DNA of 64,000 nt from Actinomadura graeca (GCF_019175365.1 NZ_CP059572.1:8308001-8372000), one strand, 5' to 3'. Positions 37,126 through 46,694 are shown, numbered from the stretch's first letter. Numbers and translations: made by a program. Notes: generated by a model from the sequence alone, not told the origin.

Positions 37126-37622
37126 CGTCGCCTGCGGTGCTGTCGGGAAGACGTCAAGCGGGCTGCTGGCGCCAGAAACCGTCGGGATGGGTGTCGTCCT
37201 GGGTTTTGGGTTCACGGCGGCCACGTTGGCCGACGATCGTGTGGGTAAGTGCAGCGCCAGGGCATTTGTCTTGCGGCAATGACGTGTTTTTGTGTGTCCC
37301 AGTCGCGTTGTTGTGACTTTTGTGTCTGCGTTTGGTTTGCAGACTCGGATTGAGGCTATCGATTTTGCTTGGCGCCGGGCGATACAAAAGGAGTATTTTG
37401 CTCGGATCTTGGGATGGTGCCGGCGTTAGCGCCGATTTATGGGTATTTGGTCCCGTCCCCGATATGTTTGGCGCGTTCAGCCATGCTCTTGTCCGGGTAC
37501 GGGCCAGGGCAAGGGAGTCGGCGATCGGCTCGCGGTCAGGTGTTGAATGGCCGTGTGCGTAACACGAAAATGGTGCTGCCGAGCCGCTCATACATGTCGC
37601 ATGCGTTGAGGAGAGATTTTCT
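37126..37622. other. Promoter region of the glycine-rich pair
   Basis: About 500 bp of lower GC with T-rich runs (TTGTGACTTTTGTGTCTGCG near 37310). No gene is supported. It probably carries the promoter for 37623-39108. Confidence 0.4.
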
Positions 37623-38399
37623 GTGGTCGAACTACCCGAGCCGGTAACTGTCCAGGAGGCGCTCGGTGCTCCAAGCGTCGATATCGAGGTTCCGGATTCC
37701 GATGCGCGGTGGTTCGGTCCGTTCGACCGCCCCGACGGCGGCTATCACATCGTCGAGGTCCAGCGTTTCGAGGATCTCCGCGACCTGCGCATGGTCCCCG
37801 AGAACATCTCCGAGCAGGACGCCGCCGATGCCTTGCGCGCCGACGACGACGCCTTTCGGGAGCAGCAGGAGCGGCTCGCACCCGAGGGTGAATGCTCGGG
37901 CCCGAACCGCCAGGCTCGACGGAGCCACCGGAGCCTCATCGAGGTACTGCACGGCGCCCGGGGACGGTTCCTCGAACCGACAGACCCCGAGGTCGTCCAG
38001 GTGCACCACCACGTGCGGCGCTGGCTGGAGCGAAGTACCCCGTTCTATGTCGGGGTGGCCAGGGCACAGAATGTCGATGTCGGGGTCAACGCCACGTTGG
38101 TCATGGACTCGACGGTGCATGTCGTCCACGCCGACACCGTCCGGCTCGCCTCGGGAAGCAGGCTCCTTTTCATGAGCGGTTCGGTCAATGCGTCCTGCGG
38201 GACGGTCAGTGGGCCGAATGAGCCGGACTGGAACGCACCTGGTCCACCCTATAGCCCGCCCGTCGTGCCGCGTCCGCCGCTCGAGATCCCCCATGAGCCG
38301 CGCAATATCACGATCGGGAAATTCCTTCCCGGGTTCTCGAAGTCCGTCGAGTGGCATTCCGCGCACTATCCCGGGGTGCTTCCTGAGAAGGGGCATTAA
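37623..38399 (+). CDS. Uncharacterised protein, first gene of a pair
   Basis: 258 residues from GTG 37623, with GGAGAG 10 bp upstream. Acidic N-terminus (VQEALGAPSVDIEVPDSDAR). A beta-rich core VDVGVNATLVMDSTVHVVHA DTVRLAS reads like a beta-solenoid or cupin-like stretch. The tail is Pro-rich (PPVVPRPPLEIP). No signal peptide. It ends 1 bp before the next ATG, so the two genes form an operon. I do not recognise the family. Confidence 0.7.
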   Translation: MVELPEPVTVQEALGAPSVDIEVPDSDARWFGPFDRPDGGYHIVEVQRFEDLRDLRMVPENISEQDAADALRADDDAFREQQERLAPEGECSGPNRQARRSHRSLIEVLHGARGRFLEPTDPEVVQVHHHVRRWLERSTPFYVGVARAQNVDVGVNATLVMDSTVHVVHADTVRLASGSRLLFMSGSVNASCGTVSGPNEPDWNAPGPPYSPPVVPRPPLEIPHEPRNITIGKFLPGFSKSVEWHSAHYPGVLPEKGH

Positions 38400-38400
38400 G

Positions 38401-39108
38401 ATGACCGTCGCAGTGATCGATGCACGCGGTGGAGACTTTCCCGACCGGACCGACCAGCCGCCCAAGGCGTTTAGTCCCCGGCAACCACCACAAGCACAGG
38501 GCGCCAACTGCAACTGGCTGGACGACGACTGCGCGCAGATTGGCTTTCCCGGGGGCGATGGAGCCCCCGGGATTTCCGGCGGGAACGGCGGGAACGGCGG
38601 CAACGGCGGTTCGATCTCCTTCGAGATCGGTCTCCTCAACGGCAGTGTGAAGTTCACGGCGGCAGGTGGGGAGGGCGGCAACGGCGCCCCCGGTGGCGAC
38701 GGAGGTGACGGCAGCCAGGGCGGGCAGGGCGGCAACGGGAACGACTGCGAACATGGCCGGGTCGGCGGCAACGGTGGCAATGGCGGCAACGGCGGGCAGG
38801 GCGGGGCCGGTGGCCGCGGCGGCAACGGTGGAAGCGTGTTCGTCCGGGTTCGTACTGACAATTCCACGAACAACGACCCGCTGGCTGCACGGGGCGGCCT
38901 GGGCGGTGCAGGCGGCCGAGGTGGGCAGGGCGGAGCGCACGGTGCTCCAGGTCTGCAGGGCTTCACCACAGGGGAGTTCTCGGCGAGCAGCGACTGCCCC
39001 AACCCCGGCCCCAACCCCGCCTGGGGCAGGCCGGGACAACCTGGCGCCAGCGGTGCAGGTGGCCAGGCCGGGAATGCGGGATCCGTCCGGCTTGAGGTCA
39101 CTGGCTGA
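38401..39108 (+). CDS. Glycine-rich (GGNGGNGG) repeat protein
   Basis: A 235-residue protein; GAAGGGG precedes ATG 38401. The N-terminal 50 residues include two cysteine-bearing motifs (NCNWLDDDCAQIG). Then comes GGDGAPGISGGNGGNGGNGG alternating with short beta strands (SISFEIGLLNGSVKFTAAGG; GSVFVRVRTD; SVRLEVTG). The pattern of Gly-rich collar plus strands resembles PE-PGRS or collagen-like surface proteins, possibly a polyglycine-helix bundle. No signal peptide is visible. Its partner at 37623 is probably required for assembly or function, which is inference. Confidence 0.75.
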   Translation: MTVAVIDARGGDFPDRTDQPPKAFSPRQPPQAQGANCNWLDDDCAQIGFPGGDGAPGISGGNGGNGGNGGSISFEIGLLNGSVKFTAAGGEGGNGAPGGDGGDGSQGGQGGNGNDCEHGRVGGNGGNGGNGGQGGAGGRGGNGGSVFVRVRTDNSTNNDPLAARGGLGGAGGRGGQGGAHGAPGLQGFTTGEFSASSDCPNPGPNPAWGRPGQPGASGAGGQAGNAGSVRLEVTG

Positions 39109-39397
39109 CAGTTGCGAGCCTGAATTTGCGATCGTTGGCCATATTGCAGGGAACGTTCTCCGGCCATGGAGCCTGTTACTCGGCCGGTACACCGGAGGCG
39201 GGTGGTTTGGATCGCCGCGCGGTTCACGCAAATTGAGAATGAAAACCAGCGTACTGTCGAGTGAAACCGGCCTTGAGTAGGCGGACCGGTGCCTCTTTCG
39301 GTACCGGCCCTTGTATTTAGTTTTCTTCCGGGGAGGCCGGTTCCGGGTCAATAGGTTCGCCTACGGGTTTACCCGGTTCGTCTAGCCAGAGTGTCTG

Positions 39398-40081
39398 GTG
39401 GTCTTGGGTGATGGTGATGCCCCGGCAAGGCCGCTCGACGGCAGGATGCTCCTGGCGGCCGGTGCCGGCGCCGTGGCCACGCTCATCGTCGTCGCACTGG
39501 TGACCGCAGCCGTGTCCGCTGGCCCCTCCTCCGCTGGCCCCTCCTCCGCTGGCCCCTCCTCCGCTGGCCCCTCCTCCGCTGGCCCCTCCTCCGCAGGCCA
39601 AGGCGTCCCCCCGCGCGGCACTGACCCTCCGGCCACGGCCGAACCACCGGGTTCGCCCCCCGACCGGCCTGCCCAGAAGGTCTATCTGACAGATCTTGAA
39701 CCTGCCGAGGAGACCCCCAGTCTCTACCATGCTTGGAAGAATGGACCGGTAACTGTTGACGGACAGAACTATGTCCATGGCATGACGGTTTTGAGTGATT
39801 GCGGGAAAGGAGATCGTCAGTACGCCCTCAGCCGCGGCTACAGCCGCTTTCGTGCTGCCGTGGGACTCGCCGACGATACAGAAGACACCTCGCCCGTTTC
39901 GTTCAAAATAACCGGCGATGGGAAGACCATCCATTCAGGGACGGTCCAGCTGCGCCGCCCCGCGCACATCGACCTCGACATGCGCGGCCTGGTACGCCTT
40001 GGTCTCGAAACAACCAGAGACGAATGCGGAACAAGCACGTCTGTCAGCGTGGCCATCGGTGAACCCCAACTGGAGCCATGA
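39398..40081 (+). CDS. Membrane-anchored NPCBM-domain protein
   Basis: 227 residues from GTG 39398 (ATG39446 is an alternative). TM helix at residues about 17-41 (MLLAAGAGAVATLIVVALVT). Then five AGPSS repeats and a Pro-rich spacer. The C-terminal domain starts VYLTDLEPAEETPSLYHAWK, with DGQNYVHGMTVLSDCGKGDR, YSRFRAAVGLADDT, SVSFKITGDGKTIHSGTVQL-type strands and LDMRGLVRLGLETT. This is the NPCBM carbohydrate-binding fold, placed outside the membrane. It may bind cell-wall or environmental glycans. Confidence 0.8.
   Translation: MVLGDGDAPARPLDGRMLLAAGAGAVATLIVVALVTAAVSAGPSSAGPSSAGPSSAGPSSAGPSSAGQGVPPRGTDPPATAEPPGSPPDRPAQKVYLTDLEPAEETPSLYHAWKNGPVTVDGQNYVHGMTVLSDCGKGDRQYALSRGYSRFRAAVGLADDTEDTSPVSFKITGDGKTIHSGTVQLRRPAHIDLDMRGLVRLGLETTRDECGTSTSVSVAIGEPQLEP
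39512..39596 (+). repeat. 15-bp tandem repeat, five copies
   Basis: GCTGGCCCCTCCTCC repeated about five times in frame (AGPSS). It is a spacer whose length could vary by slippage. Confidence 0.9.
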
Positions 40082-40304
40082 CCGCCATAGAACTCCATAG
40101 CAGATCCGAAGGTCCCATCGTCCCGAAAGTATTTCGGCCGAAACACTTTCCGCCATGAGTTGAACGTAGAGACTGGCCACCCCCGCTGCGGGCGGCCTTA
40201 CCAATCCAGGTCGACGGTGGCCCGCACGTGCGCGGCGAGAACATTTTCGTCGGCTGCGGCAAACGGGGTGACGCTAACGCCGGCGACCTGCCAGGGTCAC
40301 GGGC

Positions 40305-41153
40305 ATGCACCTTCGACTCCTCCCGGGAGCGACCCCGGACAGCATCTTCAAGCCGCTCGAACGGGTCCGCAACGCCCTGGAAAACCTCGGCAGCCAGCAC
40401 TACTCAGCCGCCGTCGGGCGTCGAAACGACTACCTTCGCTGGGTCAACACCTCGGTCGCCGCCCTCCGGCACGTCCTGCCCCCCGGTGAGCTCGACCGTC
40501 TGCTCATGACGCCGGCGTACTGGCACATCCACGCCATCGACGCCGTGGACCTGGCGGTCAACACCGACACCATCAACAACGAGATCGACTTCCGCAAGAC
40601 CGAGCTGAGGCAGATCGAGGAGACCTTGCAGGCGCAGCGGGACCGCTGGGCGGCCGCCAGGGTCGTGGTGCCCGACACCTCGATGTTCTGCAGGCACGCG
40701 GTCAAGCTCGCAGAATGGGACCTGGCCGAGCACCTGCGAATGGCCGAGGGCGAGCCTCTGCACATCGCCGTACCGCTCGTCGTCGTTGAGGAACTGGACC
40801 GTCTCAAGGAGAGCGGCCGCAAGCACACCCGGTGGCGCGCTGGCCACGCCACCGGAGTCCTCAACGGGAAGCTGCCCAGACCGCAGGAACCCGGCATCCT
40901 GCGCGAGGCGGGCTTCAAGCCGGGGCGCGGCGCCATCACCCTGGAGATCCTGATGGACCGGCCCGGCCATGTACGCCTGCCCATCGAGGACGCCGAGATC
41001 GTCGACCAGGCATTCGCCGTCCAAGGGCTCGCCGCCCACCCGGTCACCGTGGCCACCTATGACACCGGCCAGACCATGGAAGCCCGCTCTCGCGGCTTGC
41101 AGGTGCTGAACCTGCACCTGGCACCGACGGAGCCGGAGCCCCCTCAGGAGTAG
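40305..41153 (+). CDS. PIN-domain nuclease-like protein
   Basis: 282 residues from ATG 40305. Residues 1-118 are helical, ending in a coiled coil (FRKTELRQIEETLQAQRDRW). The PIN domain follows: VVVPDTSMFC (Asp124), VPLVVVEELDRLKES (Glu163/Asp165), IEDAEIVDQAF (Asp234) and TYDTGQ (Asp253), the acidic quartet of Mg-dependent RNases. No antitoxin-like small gene lies next to it, so a stand-alone RNase is more likely than a VapC toxin. An IS fragment abuts its 3' end. Confidence 0.8.
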   Translation: MHLRLLPGATPDSIFKPLERVRNALENLGSQHYSAAVGRRNDYLRWVNTSVAALRHVLPPGELDRLLMTPAYWHIHAIDAVDLAVNTDTINNEIDFRKTELRQIEETLQAQRDRWAAARVVVPDTSMFCRHAVKLAEWDLAEHLRMAEGEPLHIAVPLVVVEELDRLKESGRKHTRWRAGHATGVLNGKLPRPQEPGILREAGFKPGRGAITLEILMDRPGHVRLPIEDAEIVDQAFAVQGLAAHPVTVATYDTGQTMEARSRGLQVLNLHLAPTEPEPPQE

Positions 41154-41880
41154 GGGCTTGATGCTGGTGGGCTCGCGTATCGCCTCGCCGTGGGCACCTG
41201 AGCCGTCCCGGCAGACGATCTCGACCCCGGGGTGGGTACGCAGCCATGCTTGGAGGGCGTCGGCACCGCGGCCGGGGAGAACGTCGATGCGCTCGCCGGT
41301 CTGGGCGTCGGTGAGGATGGTGGCGTAGCGGTGGCGGCGTTTCAAGGCGAAGTCATCGACCCCGGGCACCCGCGGGATCCGCGGCGGCGGCAGTGGCAGC
41401 CGCATGAGCAGCCGCAGCGCCGTCGACTTCGACACCACGACCTGCAGCGCCTGTGACAGGCGAGCACCCGCCCGGCCCGCCAGCTCTGTGACCACCGCGC
41501 TCAACTGGCCGGTCAGCCGGCTGGTACGGCGCTGATAGCGCTCCAGCAGTCCGGGCACCTGTTCACCGAACGTCTGCCGTGAGCATCCCTGTGCGGGGCA
41601 GACCAGCCGCCGCACCCGCACCGGCACCACCACCGGCCGCCCGTCGACCGGGACGTCGGTGACGGTCCGGCCGCACAAGCCGTGGGACCTGCCCGGTGAG
41701 CACCCCGCACATCGGGCACGGCACCAGCCCCTCCCGAGTGCGGGCCATGACCCGAATGCGATCGTTGTCGTCCGCGACATCCTCGATGACCAGCGCAGAC
41801 AGGCCCGAAAACACCACACTCATCAGATTGTTGATCTCCAGCACGCCCCAGGTTGGCAGGTGATCACTCACCGCCACCAC
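41154..41880 (-). pseudogene. ISL3-family transposase, N-terminal half with frameshift
   Basis: The minus strand starts MVAVSDHLPTWGVLEINNLM and CPMCGVLTGQVP. It shifts frame near 41690 and continues GLCGRTVTDVPVDGRPVVVP, RTFGEQ-like CSRQTFGEQVPGLL and PGVDDFALKRRHRYATILTD, reaching CRDGSGAHGEAIREPTSIKP at the junction with the PIN gene. The C-terminal half is absent. The outer end near 41925 carries GGCTCTGTCGCATTTTCGGC, shared with 9.06 kb. Confidence 0.75.
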
Positions 41881-41962
41881 CGATTACGGGACAGAGCCGA
41901 AAATGCGACAGAGCCGAAACCGTACAGTCCCATGCCGAGGGCGCGTGCCGCGAGCGCCTGTG

Positions 41963-43192
41963 TCATATGAGAGGGAACGACAGGTCGGGTGTCGTGGTGT
42001 GGGCGATGTTCTGCCGTCCGTGGGTGATGGTCAGGTGAAAGTGCTGCGGGCCTGGACGACCGGCTTGGTCCCAGGTGTCCCATGTCGTTTGGATGGCGTC
42101 CCATAGCCGAGTCGGTCCGGTTTGGTGGACGTGCCAGGTGTCGTGATGGCGGGTGAGGGTGGCGGCTGATCCGTCGGTCACGTCGATCAGGTGCAGGGTG
42201 TCTTCATCTGCGGTGAGGAGTTGGGCGTGCGGGGTCGTGAGCTGGGCCAGGAACCGGCCGAAGAACGCCTCGTCGGTGCCCTGTTCCAGCCGTGCCGGGT
42301 CGTGCCGCGTGGGTTCGGCCGGGAGGTTGCGGGTGAGGGCGTCCCAGTCGGCGGGGTTGCCGGGTGCGGGACGTTCCTGGAGGCGGGCGGCCATGAAGGA
42401 GATGGTGCCCGGCAGCAGCGGCCCATGCGCGGTACCCGGGTCGGTGACAGTGAGCAGGACCCGGGCGTAGCCGTACAACCAGCCTGACAGGGTGGTGAGG
42501 ATCTTGCCGCCGGACCGGGTCTGGGCGAGCCACGCGGCCGGGACGATGCGGACGGAGCAGGCGGCGACGATGCGGTCGTAGGGGGCGTGCGGCCAGTACC
42601 CATGCAGCCCGTCGGCGACCGCCAGGCCCACTGCGTACCCGCAGGCGTTCAGCGCGTCGGCCGCCTGGGCCAGCCGGGCGGGGTCGACCTCCAGCGACAT
42701 GACATCGCCGCGGTCCCCGAGGCGTTCGCAGACCAGGGCGGTGGAGTAGCCGGTGCCGGTCCCGATCTCCAGCACGTTGTGACCCTCGGCCACCTCGGCG
42801 TCCAGCCACATCCGCAGCACCAGTGACGGCAGCGTGGACGATGACGTCGGCGCGCCACCGGCGCGCGGGGCCGGCCGATTCCAGTCGGTTTCCGTGCCGT
42901 CGAACTGGGTGATGAGGGTGGTGTCGCTGTAGGCGCCCTCCAGCCACCGCCCGGGGTCGATGTTCTGGGTGACCGGCTCCCAGATCGGCAGACCCTCCTG
43001 GTCGTGTCGGCCGGTGTCGGTATAGAAGCCGGCCACGAACCGGTGCCGCGGTACCGTCTGCACCGCGCGCCGCCAGCCAGGATCCTCCAGCAGCCCCTGG
43101 GCATCGAGCGCGCGCGCCAGCTCGCCGCGCAGCGCGGCGGCCGAGACCTGAAGGTCGGCGGTCGTAGGCGGGTGGTCGGACACGGAGTTCAT
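41963..43192 (-). CDS. tgmC: Isoaspartyl-methyltransferase homologue of the graspetide cluster
   Basis: 409 residues. ATG 43192 overlaps the stop of the ATP-grasp gene by 4 bp. The PCMT fold is seen in VLEIGTGTGYSTALVCERLG (SAM-binding motif I), VMSLEVDPARLAQAADALNA, GLAVADGLHGYWPHAPYDRI and GGKILTTLSGW. A long C-terminal extension (about 150 residues) is typical of RiPP-associated members. In fuscimiditide-type pathways this enzyme methylates an Asp of the cyclised peptide, giving an aspartimide. The same chemistry is inferred here from context. Confidence 0.85.
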   Translation of the reverse strand: MNSVSDHPPTTADLQVSAAALRGELARALDAQGLLEDPGWRRAVQTVPRHRFVAGFYTDTGRHDQEGLPIWEPVTQNIDPGRWLEGAYSDTTLITQFDGTETDWNRPAPRAGGAPTSSSTLPSLVLRMWLDAEVAEGHNVLEIGTGTGYSTALVCERLGDRGDVMSLEVDPARLAQAADALNACGYAVGLAVADGLHGYWPHAPYDRIVAACSVRIVPAAWLAQTRSGGKILTTLSGWLYGYARVLLTVTDPGTAHGPLLPGTISFMAARLQERPAPGNPADWDALTRNLPAEPTRHDPARLEQGTDEAFFGRFLAQLTTPHAQLLTADEDTLHLIDVTDGSAATLTRHHDTWHVHQTGPTRLWDAIQTTWDTWDQAGRPGPQHFHLTITHGRQNIAHTTTPDLSFPLI

Positions 43193-44154
43193 CCTGCCTG
43201 CAAGAGGGTGGCGAACGCATCGGCGATGGCATCGGCGTCGGGAAGGAACGCCCACTGCCCGTTGGGGTTGCACTCGATAAAGATGAGATGCCCGGTGCGC
43301 CGGTCGACGGCGAAGTCGAAGCACCCGAACACCAAGCCGAACCGGTCCAAATAGGTGCACAGCATGTCGGCGAGGCCGTCGGGCAGTTCCAGCGAGGTGC
43401 ACGTCAGCTCGTCCCAGTCCCCTGACCTCCAGTCCAGGAGTCCGTCGGGCGTCTCGATCAGCGAGGCGAAGACCCGGCGGCCAACGACGGTGATCCGGGC
43501 GTCGCCGGACTTGTCGAGTTCCTGCTGGTAGAGGTGTGCGGTGACCGCGACGGACTCATCGAGGTCGGCAGGGTCGACGCGCTGAGTCCAGATTGCGCCG
43601 GTGCGGCCGTCACTAGGCGGTGCCCCACGGAAGCTCTTGTAGACGACCGGGTGGTGTTCGCGGATGAACGTGCGGGCGGCGCGCAGGTCGTTGGTGATCA
43701 GGGTTGCCGGGACCGTGAACCCGGTCTGGGCGGCGGTCTGCAACTGGGCTGGTTTGTACTCGGCCCACGCGGTCGCCTTCGGCGGGTTGACGTGCAGGAC
43801 CGGGAGGTGGTTGAGCAGACCGGCCAGGCCGTGCCGGGCCTCCCGGGCCGCGAACTCCCGGACTCGCCGGTCGGGATGGGCGAACCTCCAGGGACCGGGC
43901 CGCCGGTGGTACACCGAGCGGATCTGCTCCACCTCCAGGACGCGGCTGGCGGTGCGCAGCACACCGGCCCACCGGTCCCCGGCGCCGCCGATCTGTGCAG
44001 CAAAGGACAGCGCATCGCTGCCTGCGTCGGTCGGAACGATGTCGGCGGGGTCGACGCGGACGACCGGCACTCCCCGCTCGTTGAGCGCGGTGATCACCAG
44101 ATCGGCGGTCACGTCGTGCAGGCTGGTGACAACCAACACCGCCAGGTCGGACAC
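43189..44154 (-). CDS. tgmB: ATP-grasp ribosomal peptide maturase
   Basis: 321 residues from GTG 44154, 5 bp after the precursor's stop. N-terminal VLVVTSLHDVTADLVITALN and PVVRVDPADI, then SVYHRRPGPWRF. The ATP-grasp core has ARTFIREHHPVVYKSFRGAP, DARITVVGRRVFASLIETPD and the metal/ATP-binding end FGCFDFAVDRRTGHLIFIEC NPNGQWAF. This is the MvdD/TgmB family that makes side-chain ester or amide links between Thr/Ser/Lys and Asp/Glu of a precursor. Upstream is its likely substrate gene, downstream the methyltransferase. Confidence 0.9.
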   Translation of the reverse strand: MSDLAVLVVTSLHDVTADLVITALNERGVPVVRVDPADIVPTDAGSDALSFAAQIGGAGDRWAGVLRTASRVLEVEQIRSVYHRRPGPWRFAHPDRRVREFAAREARHGLAGLLNHLPVLHVNPPKATAWAEYKPAQLQTAAQTGFTVPATLITNDLRAARTFIREHHPVVYKSFRGAPPSDGRTGAIWTQRVDPADLDESVAVTAHLYQQELDKSGDARITVVGRRVFASLIETPDGLLDWRSGDWDELTCTSLELPDGLADMLCTYLDRFGLVFGCFDFAVDRRTGHLIFIECNPNGQWAFLPDADAIADAFATLLQAG

Positions 44155-44159
44155 CCGGG

Positions 44160-44453
44160 CTAGTCCGTTTCGTAGTCGGTGGTGTTGTCGTCTTGGACCT
44201 GTTCTTGAGGCCCCTTGCCGTCCCCGCCGCCCGACTTGGTCGCGGTGCCCCTGGTTTTGTTGGTCCCGTGTCTGCCCGCCTCGATCACCTGATCGTCGGC
44301 ATCGATGTACCGGGCGGTCTGCGTGAGCGGATCCAGCACCACACCAACGTAGTCCGAAGGTGACTCTGGTAACCGGTCGACCGCCCTGGACCATCCCCAC
44401 GGGGCTGCCCCTGCGCCGTCTTTTCGCCCGAAGGGGGTTGTCTGCGCGTCCAA
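44160..44453 (-). CDS. tgmA: Graspetide precursor peptide
   Basis: 97 residues from TTG 44453, chosen because GAAGGAG lies 8 bp upstream; GTG44471 is an alternative. The leader has TTPFG near the N-terminus, PWGWSRAVDRLPE, and YVGVVLDPLTQTARYIDADD then QVIEAGRHGTNKTRGTATKS, matching the conserved leader of ATP-grasp-modified RiPPs. The Gly-rich GGGDGKGPQ is followed by the presumed core EQVQDDNTTDYETD with two Thr and several Asp/Glu, suited to Thr-Asp/Glu macrolactone formation. An Asp-Asn or Asp-Tyr step could be the aspartimide site. Core limits are inferred. Confidence 0.85.
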   Translation of the reverse strand: MDAQTTPFGRKDGAGAAPWGWSRAVDRLPESPSDYVGVVLDPLTQTARYIDADDQVIEAGRHGTNKTRGTATKSGGGDGKGPQEQVQDDNTTDYETD

Positions 44454-45156
44454 CGGCGAGGCTCCTTCCACAGGAGGGTGTTCGTTGACGCCTATCGGAC
44501 GCCATCTAGCGCACATTGTCCACACGAACGCCGGAGCCGGAAAAAGTGTTGCCTACTGGATCTACCGATCTGTGTCCAAGCCGAGACGATCTGCCTGCGT
44601 GAACGGCGGGATGTTGCGCCGCACCCGGGTCAAACCGCTGAATCTTGGTCGAGGAGCCGCTGCCGATGGCGCACTCGGTGCCCGGGACGCGCTCGCCTGC
44701 CCCCGCCAAGCTAGCCGCACGTCGTTGTATACAGAGCTGAAAACGCCAGGTAGGCCATGGCGGCATTCAACAGCTGAGCTGGCGCCGCTTCATGACCGCG
44801 CTGCACCGCAACGGCTGGCTCACCGAGCGGGACCGCCAGGCGCACGAGCGGATCATCGTGCTGAACCTGCGGCACGGCCTGTCGGCCGCCCGCGCCACCG
44901 TCCGCGTCGCCGGGCACCCTGCAACGGCACGCCGCCGCTGACACTCGGCAGCGGTCTCCACGCCGACTTCCACCACCAGCACACCGGGCGCAGGGGATCG
45001 GTTGCGTGCTGCCGGACATCCGTTCCGGCGCAGCGGTGGCTCGCACCATCCCGGCGCTTCATGCCACCGGCTACCCCGTCGATATGGAACTCTGGTCCAC
45101 CGGTGAGACCTGCTGCCCCGAAAACCCGTGCGTGTGAGCTGACCGAGAGGGCTTCG
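44454..45156. other. Graspetide promoter region and coding scraps
   Basis: The first part must carry the minus-strand tgmA promoter. On the plus strand, WRRFMTALHRNGWLTERDRQ to GLSAARATVRVAGHP (44765-44930) and, in another frame, PDIRSGAAVARTIPALHATG to LWSTGETCCPENPCV with TGA (45010-45137) have coding-like composition. They suggest one or two decayed genes. Confidence 0.4.
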
Positions 45157-45975
45157 ATGTCGCGCAGTGCATGGAACGAACTGCCCCTGCAAGCCAGGGA
45201 CGCAGTCCAGGCACATACCGGTGAGGTGACCGGTCTTGACCCGGCTCCTTCGGGTAACCACGCTCACATCGCCGGGACGTTGCGCGCACCTTCGGGGCCA
45301 GTGTTCGTCAAGGGCGCTCGCAAGGAACCCGGCCGGGACGGCCCCGAGGTCGCGACCCTGCGCAACGAGGCCCGGATCAACCCGCACGTGCAGCCGTATG
45401 CGCCCCGCCTCCTCTGGAGTGTCGAGGAGGCGGGATGGCTGCTGCTGGGCTTTGAGCACGTCCAGGCCCGCCACGCCGACTACACACCCGGTTCCCCCGA
45501 TCTTGCCCTGCTGGCCAAGACCGTAGAGGCGCTCCAGGCGACGCCCGCACCCGACGCGGTGACACTCCGGGTCGAGCGGCGCTGGCAACCGGTCCTAGAC
45601 GACGTGTCCGCCATGGCGGGCCACACGCTGATCCACGCCGACCTGAACCCGGACAACCTGCTGATCACCGATGAGAGCCGCGCCTACGTGGTGGACTGGA
45701 CCTTCACCTCGCGTGGAGCCGCCTGGGTGGAGCTGGCCCTGCTCATCCCCTGGCTGCTCAAAGCCGGCCACCACCCCGGCCAGGTGGCGCACTGGCTGTC
45801 CCGGTTCCCCTCCTGGACCCGCACCGCTCCTGCCGACATCGACCGCCTCGCCTGGGCATTCGCCGAAACCTGGCGGCGCCGCAGCACCGCAGACCCCGGC
45901 ATCGCCTGGAAAGCCGAACTGGCCGCCCTAGGGCAGCAGTGGGCCGATCACCGTCAGCTCGGACCCGCCGTGTAG
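45157..45975 (+). CDS. APH-family small-molecule kinase
   Basis: 272 residues. GAGAGG precedes ATG 45157. Gly-rich nucleotide-binding strands (PSGNHAHIAGTLRAPSGPVF VKG) lead to the catalytic loop HTLIHADLNPDNLLI (Asp base in HxDxxxxN) and the metal-binding VVDWTF. The protein is shorter than classical aminoglycoside kinases but keeps the core. Such APH proteins in actinomycetes phosphorylate antibiotics, sugars or other small molecules; the substrate is unknown. It is divergent from the graspetide operon, so a link to it is possible but unproven. Confidence 0.8.
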   Translation: MSRSAWNELPLQARDAVQAHTGEVTGLDPAPSGNHAHIAGTLRAPSGPVFVKGARKEPGRDGPEVATLRNEARINPHVQPYAPRLLWSVEEAGWLLLGFEHVQARHADYTPGSPDLALLAKTVEALQATPAPDAVTLRVERRWQPVLDDVSAMAGHTLIHADLNPDNLLITDESRAYVVDWTFTSRGAAWVELALLIPWLLKAGHHPGQVAHWLSRFPSWTRTAPADIDRLAWAFAETWRRRSTADPGIAWKAELAALGQQWADHRQLGPAV

Positions 45976-46252
45976 GGATCTAGCAGCCCCCTGCCCCCAC
46001 CCGCCCTGGTCGAGCCGATCTGGACCGCTGTTGCTGCGCCTTGGTGGCGCCTTCGTAGCTGCCGGTGCTCGGCGGCGAGGTGGGCGTGTCCACGGTTCGG
46101 GCATCCTCAAGGAGCCGGTTCGCATGACAGGAGGTGAGGATCGCCAGAACTGGACCGACTGACCGAGTCTGCAGTAGCGCAGCCGAACACGGCCGGAGAT
46201 CGAAGACGGGTGTGGGTCCTGCGAGCCGGGGCGGGGCCGCTTGAGGCGTGTC

Positions 46253-46600
46253 TCAAGGTGGATGAGCGGCGTGTGCAGCGCTGAAAGCAGTGCGGCCTCC
46301 GGTACAGGAATCATCGACCAAGGCGGTGGCGTGGTCCAGGTCGCGGCGGCGGAGGCTGGTGAGCGCGGCGTAGACGGCGTGGTGGGCCCGCCGTACCGGC
46401 TCCCCCTCCAGGACCGGCTCGAACAGCACCCACGTGGGCGGATGATGTTCGCCGGCGCGGGCCAGCACCGCCCGGGCGAGCTCACGGCCGTCATCGGTGC
46501 CGGTGAGGTGGCTGGTGACGAACCAGTCAGTGAGCACGTCCGGGCCGATCCTCATCTGCGCGGCGACGCCGGGCGGGTACAGCGCATGAGTGTCTGGCTT
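46253..46600 (-). pseudogene. Fragment of the third STAND family
   Basis: Minus strand: QMRIGPDVLTDWFVTSHLTG TDDGRELARAV...LARAGEHHPP, then AHHAVYAALTSLRRRDLDHA. These are near-identical to residues about 425-515 of the STAND protein at 56.4 kb, with an internal deletion (the stretch LLAGLSQEQAGRVLTV is missing). Both ends are lost. Confidence 0.75.
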
Positions 46601-46694
46601 TCGCGGTTACCAGTTGATATCGAAGGCCGTCTTTGTTGGCTACGGTTCAGTGACGGCGCGGTCGCGGTGAGCGTTCGGTTCCTAGTCTGAGCCT

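Noticed and set aside
40305..41153. VapBC-type toxin-antitoxin pair
   Set aside because: The PIN protein is twice the usual VapC length and no small antitoxin gene lies upstream.
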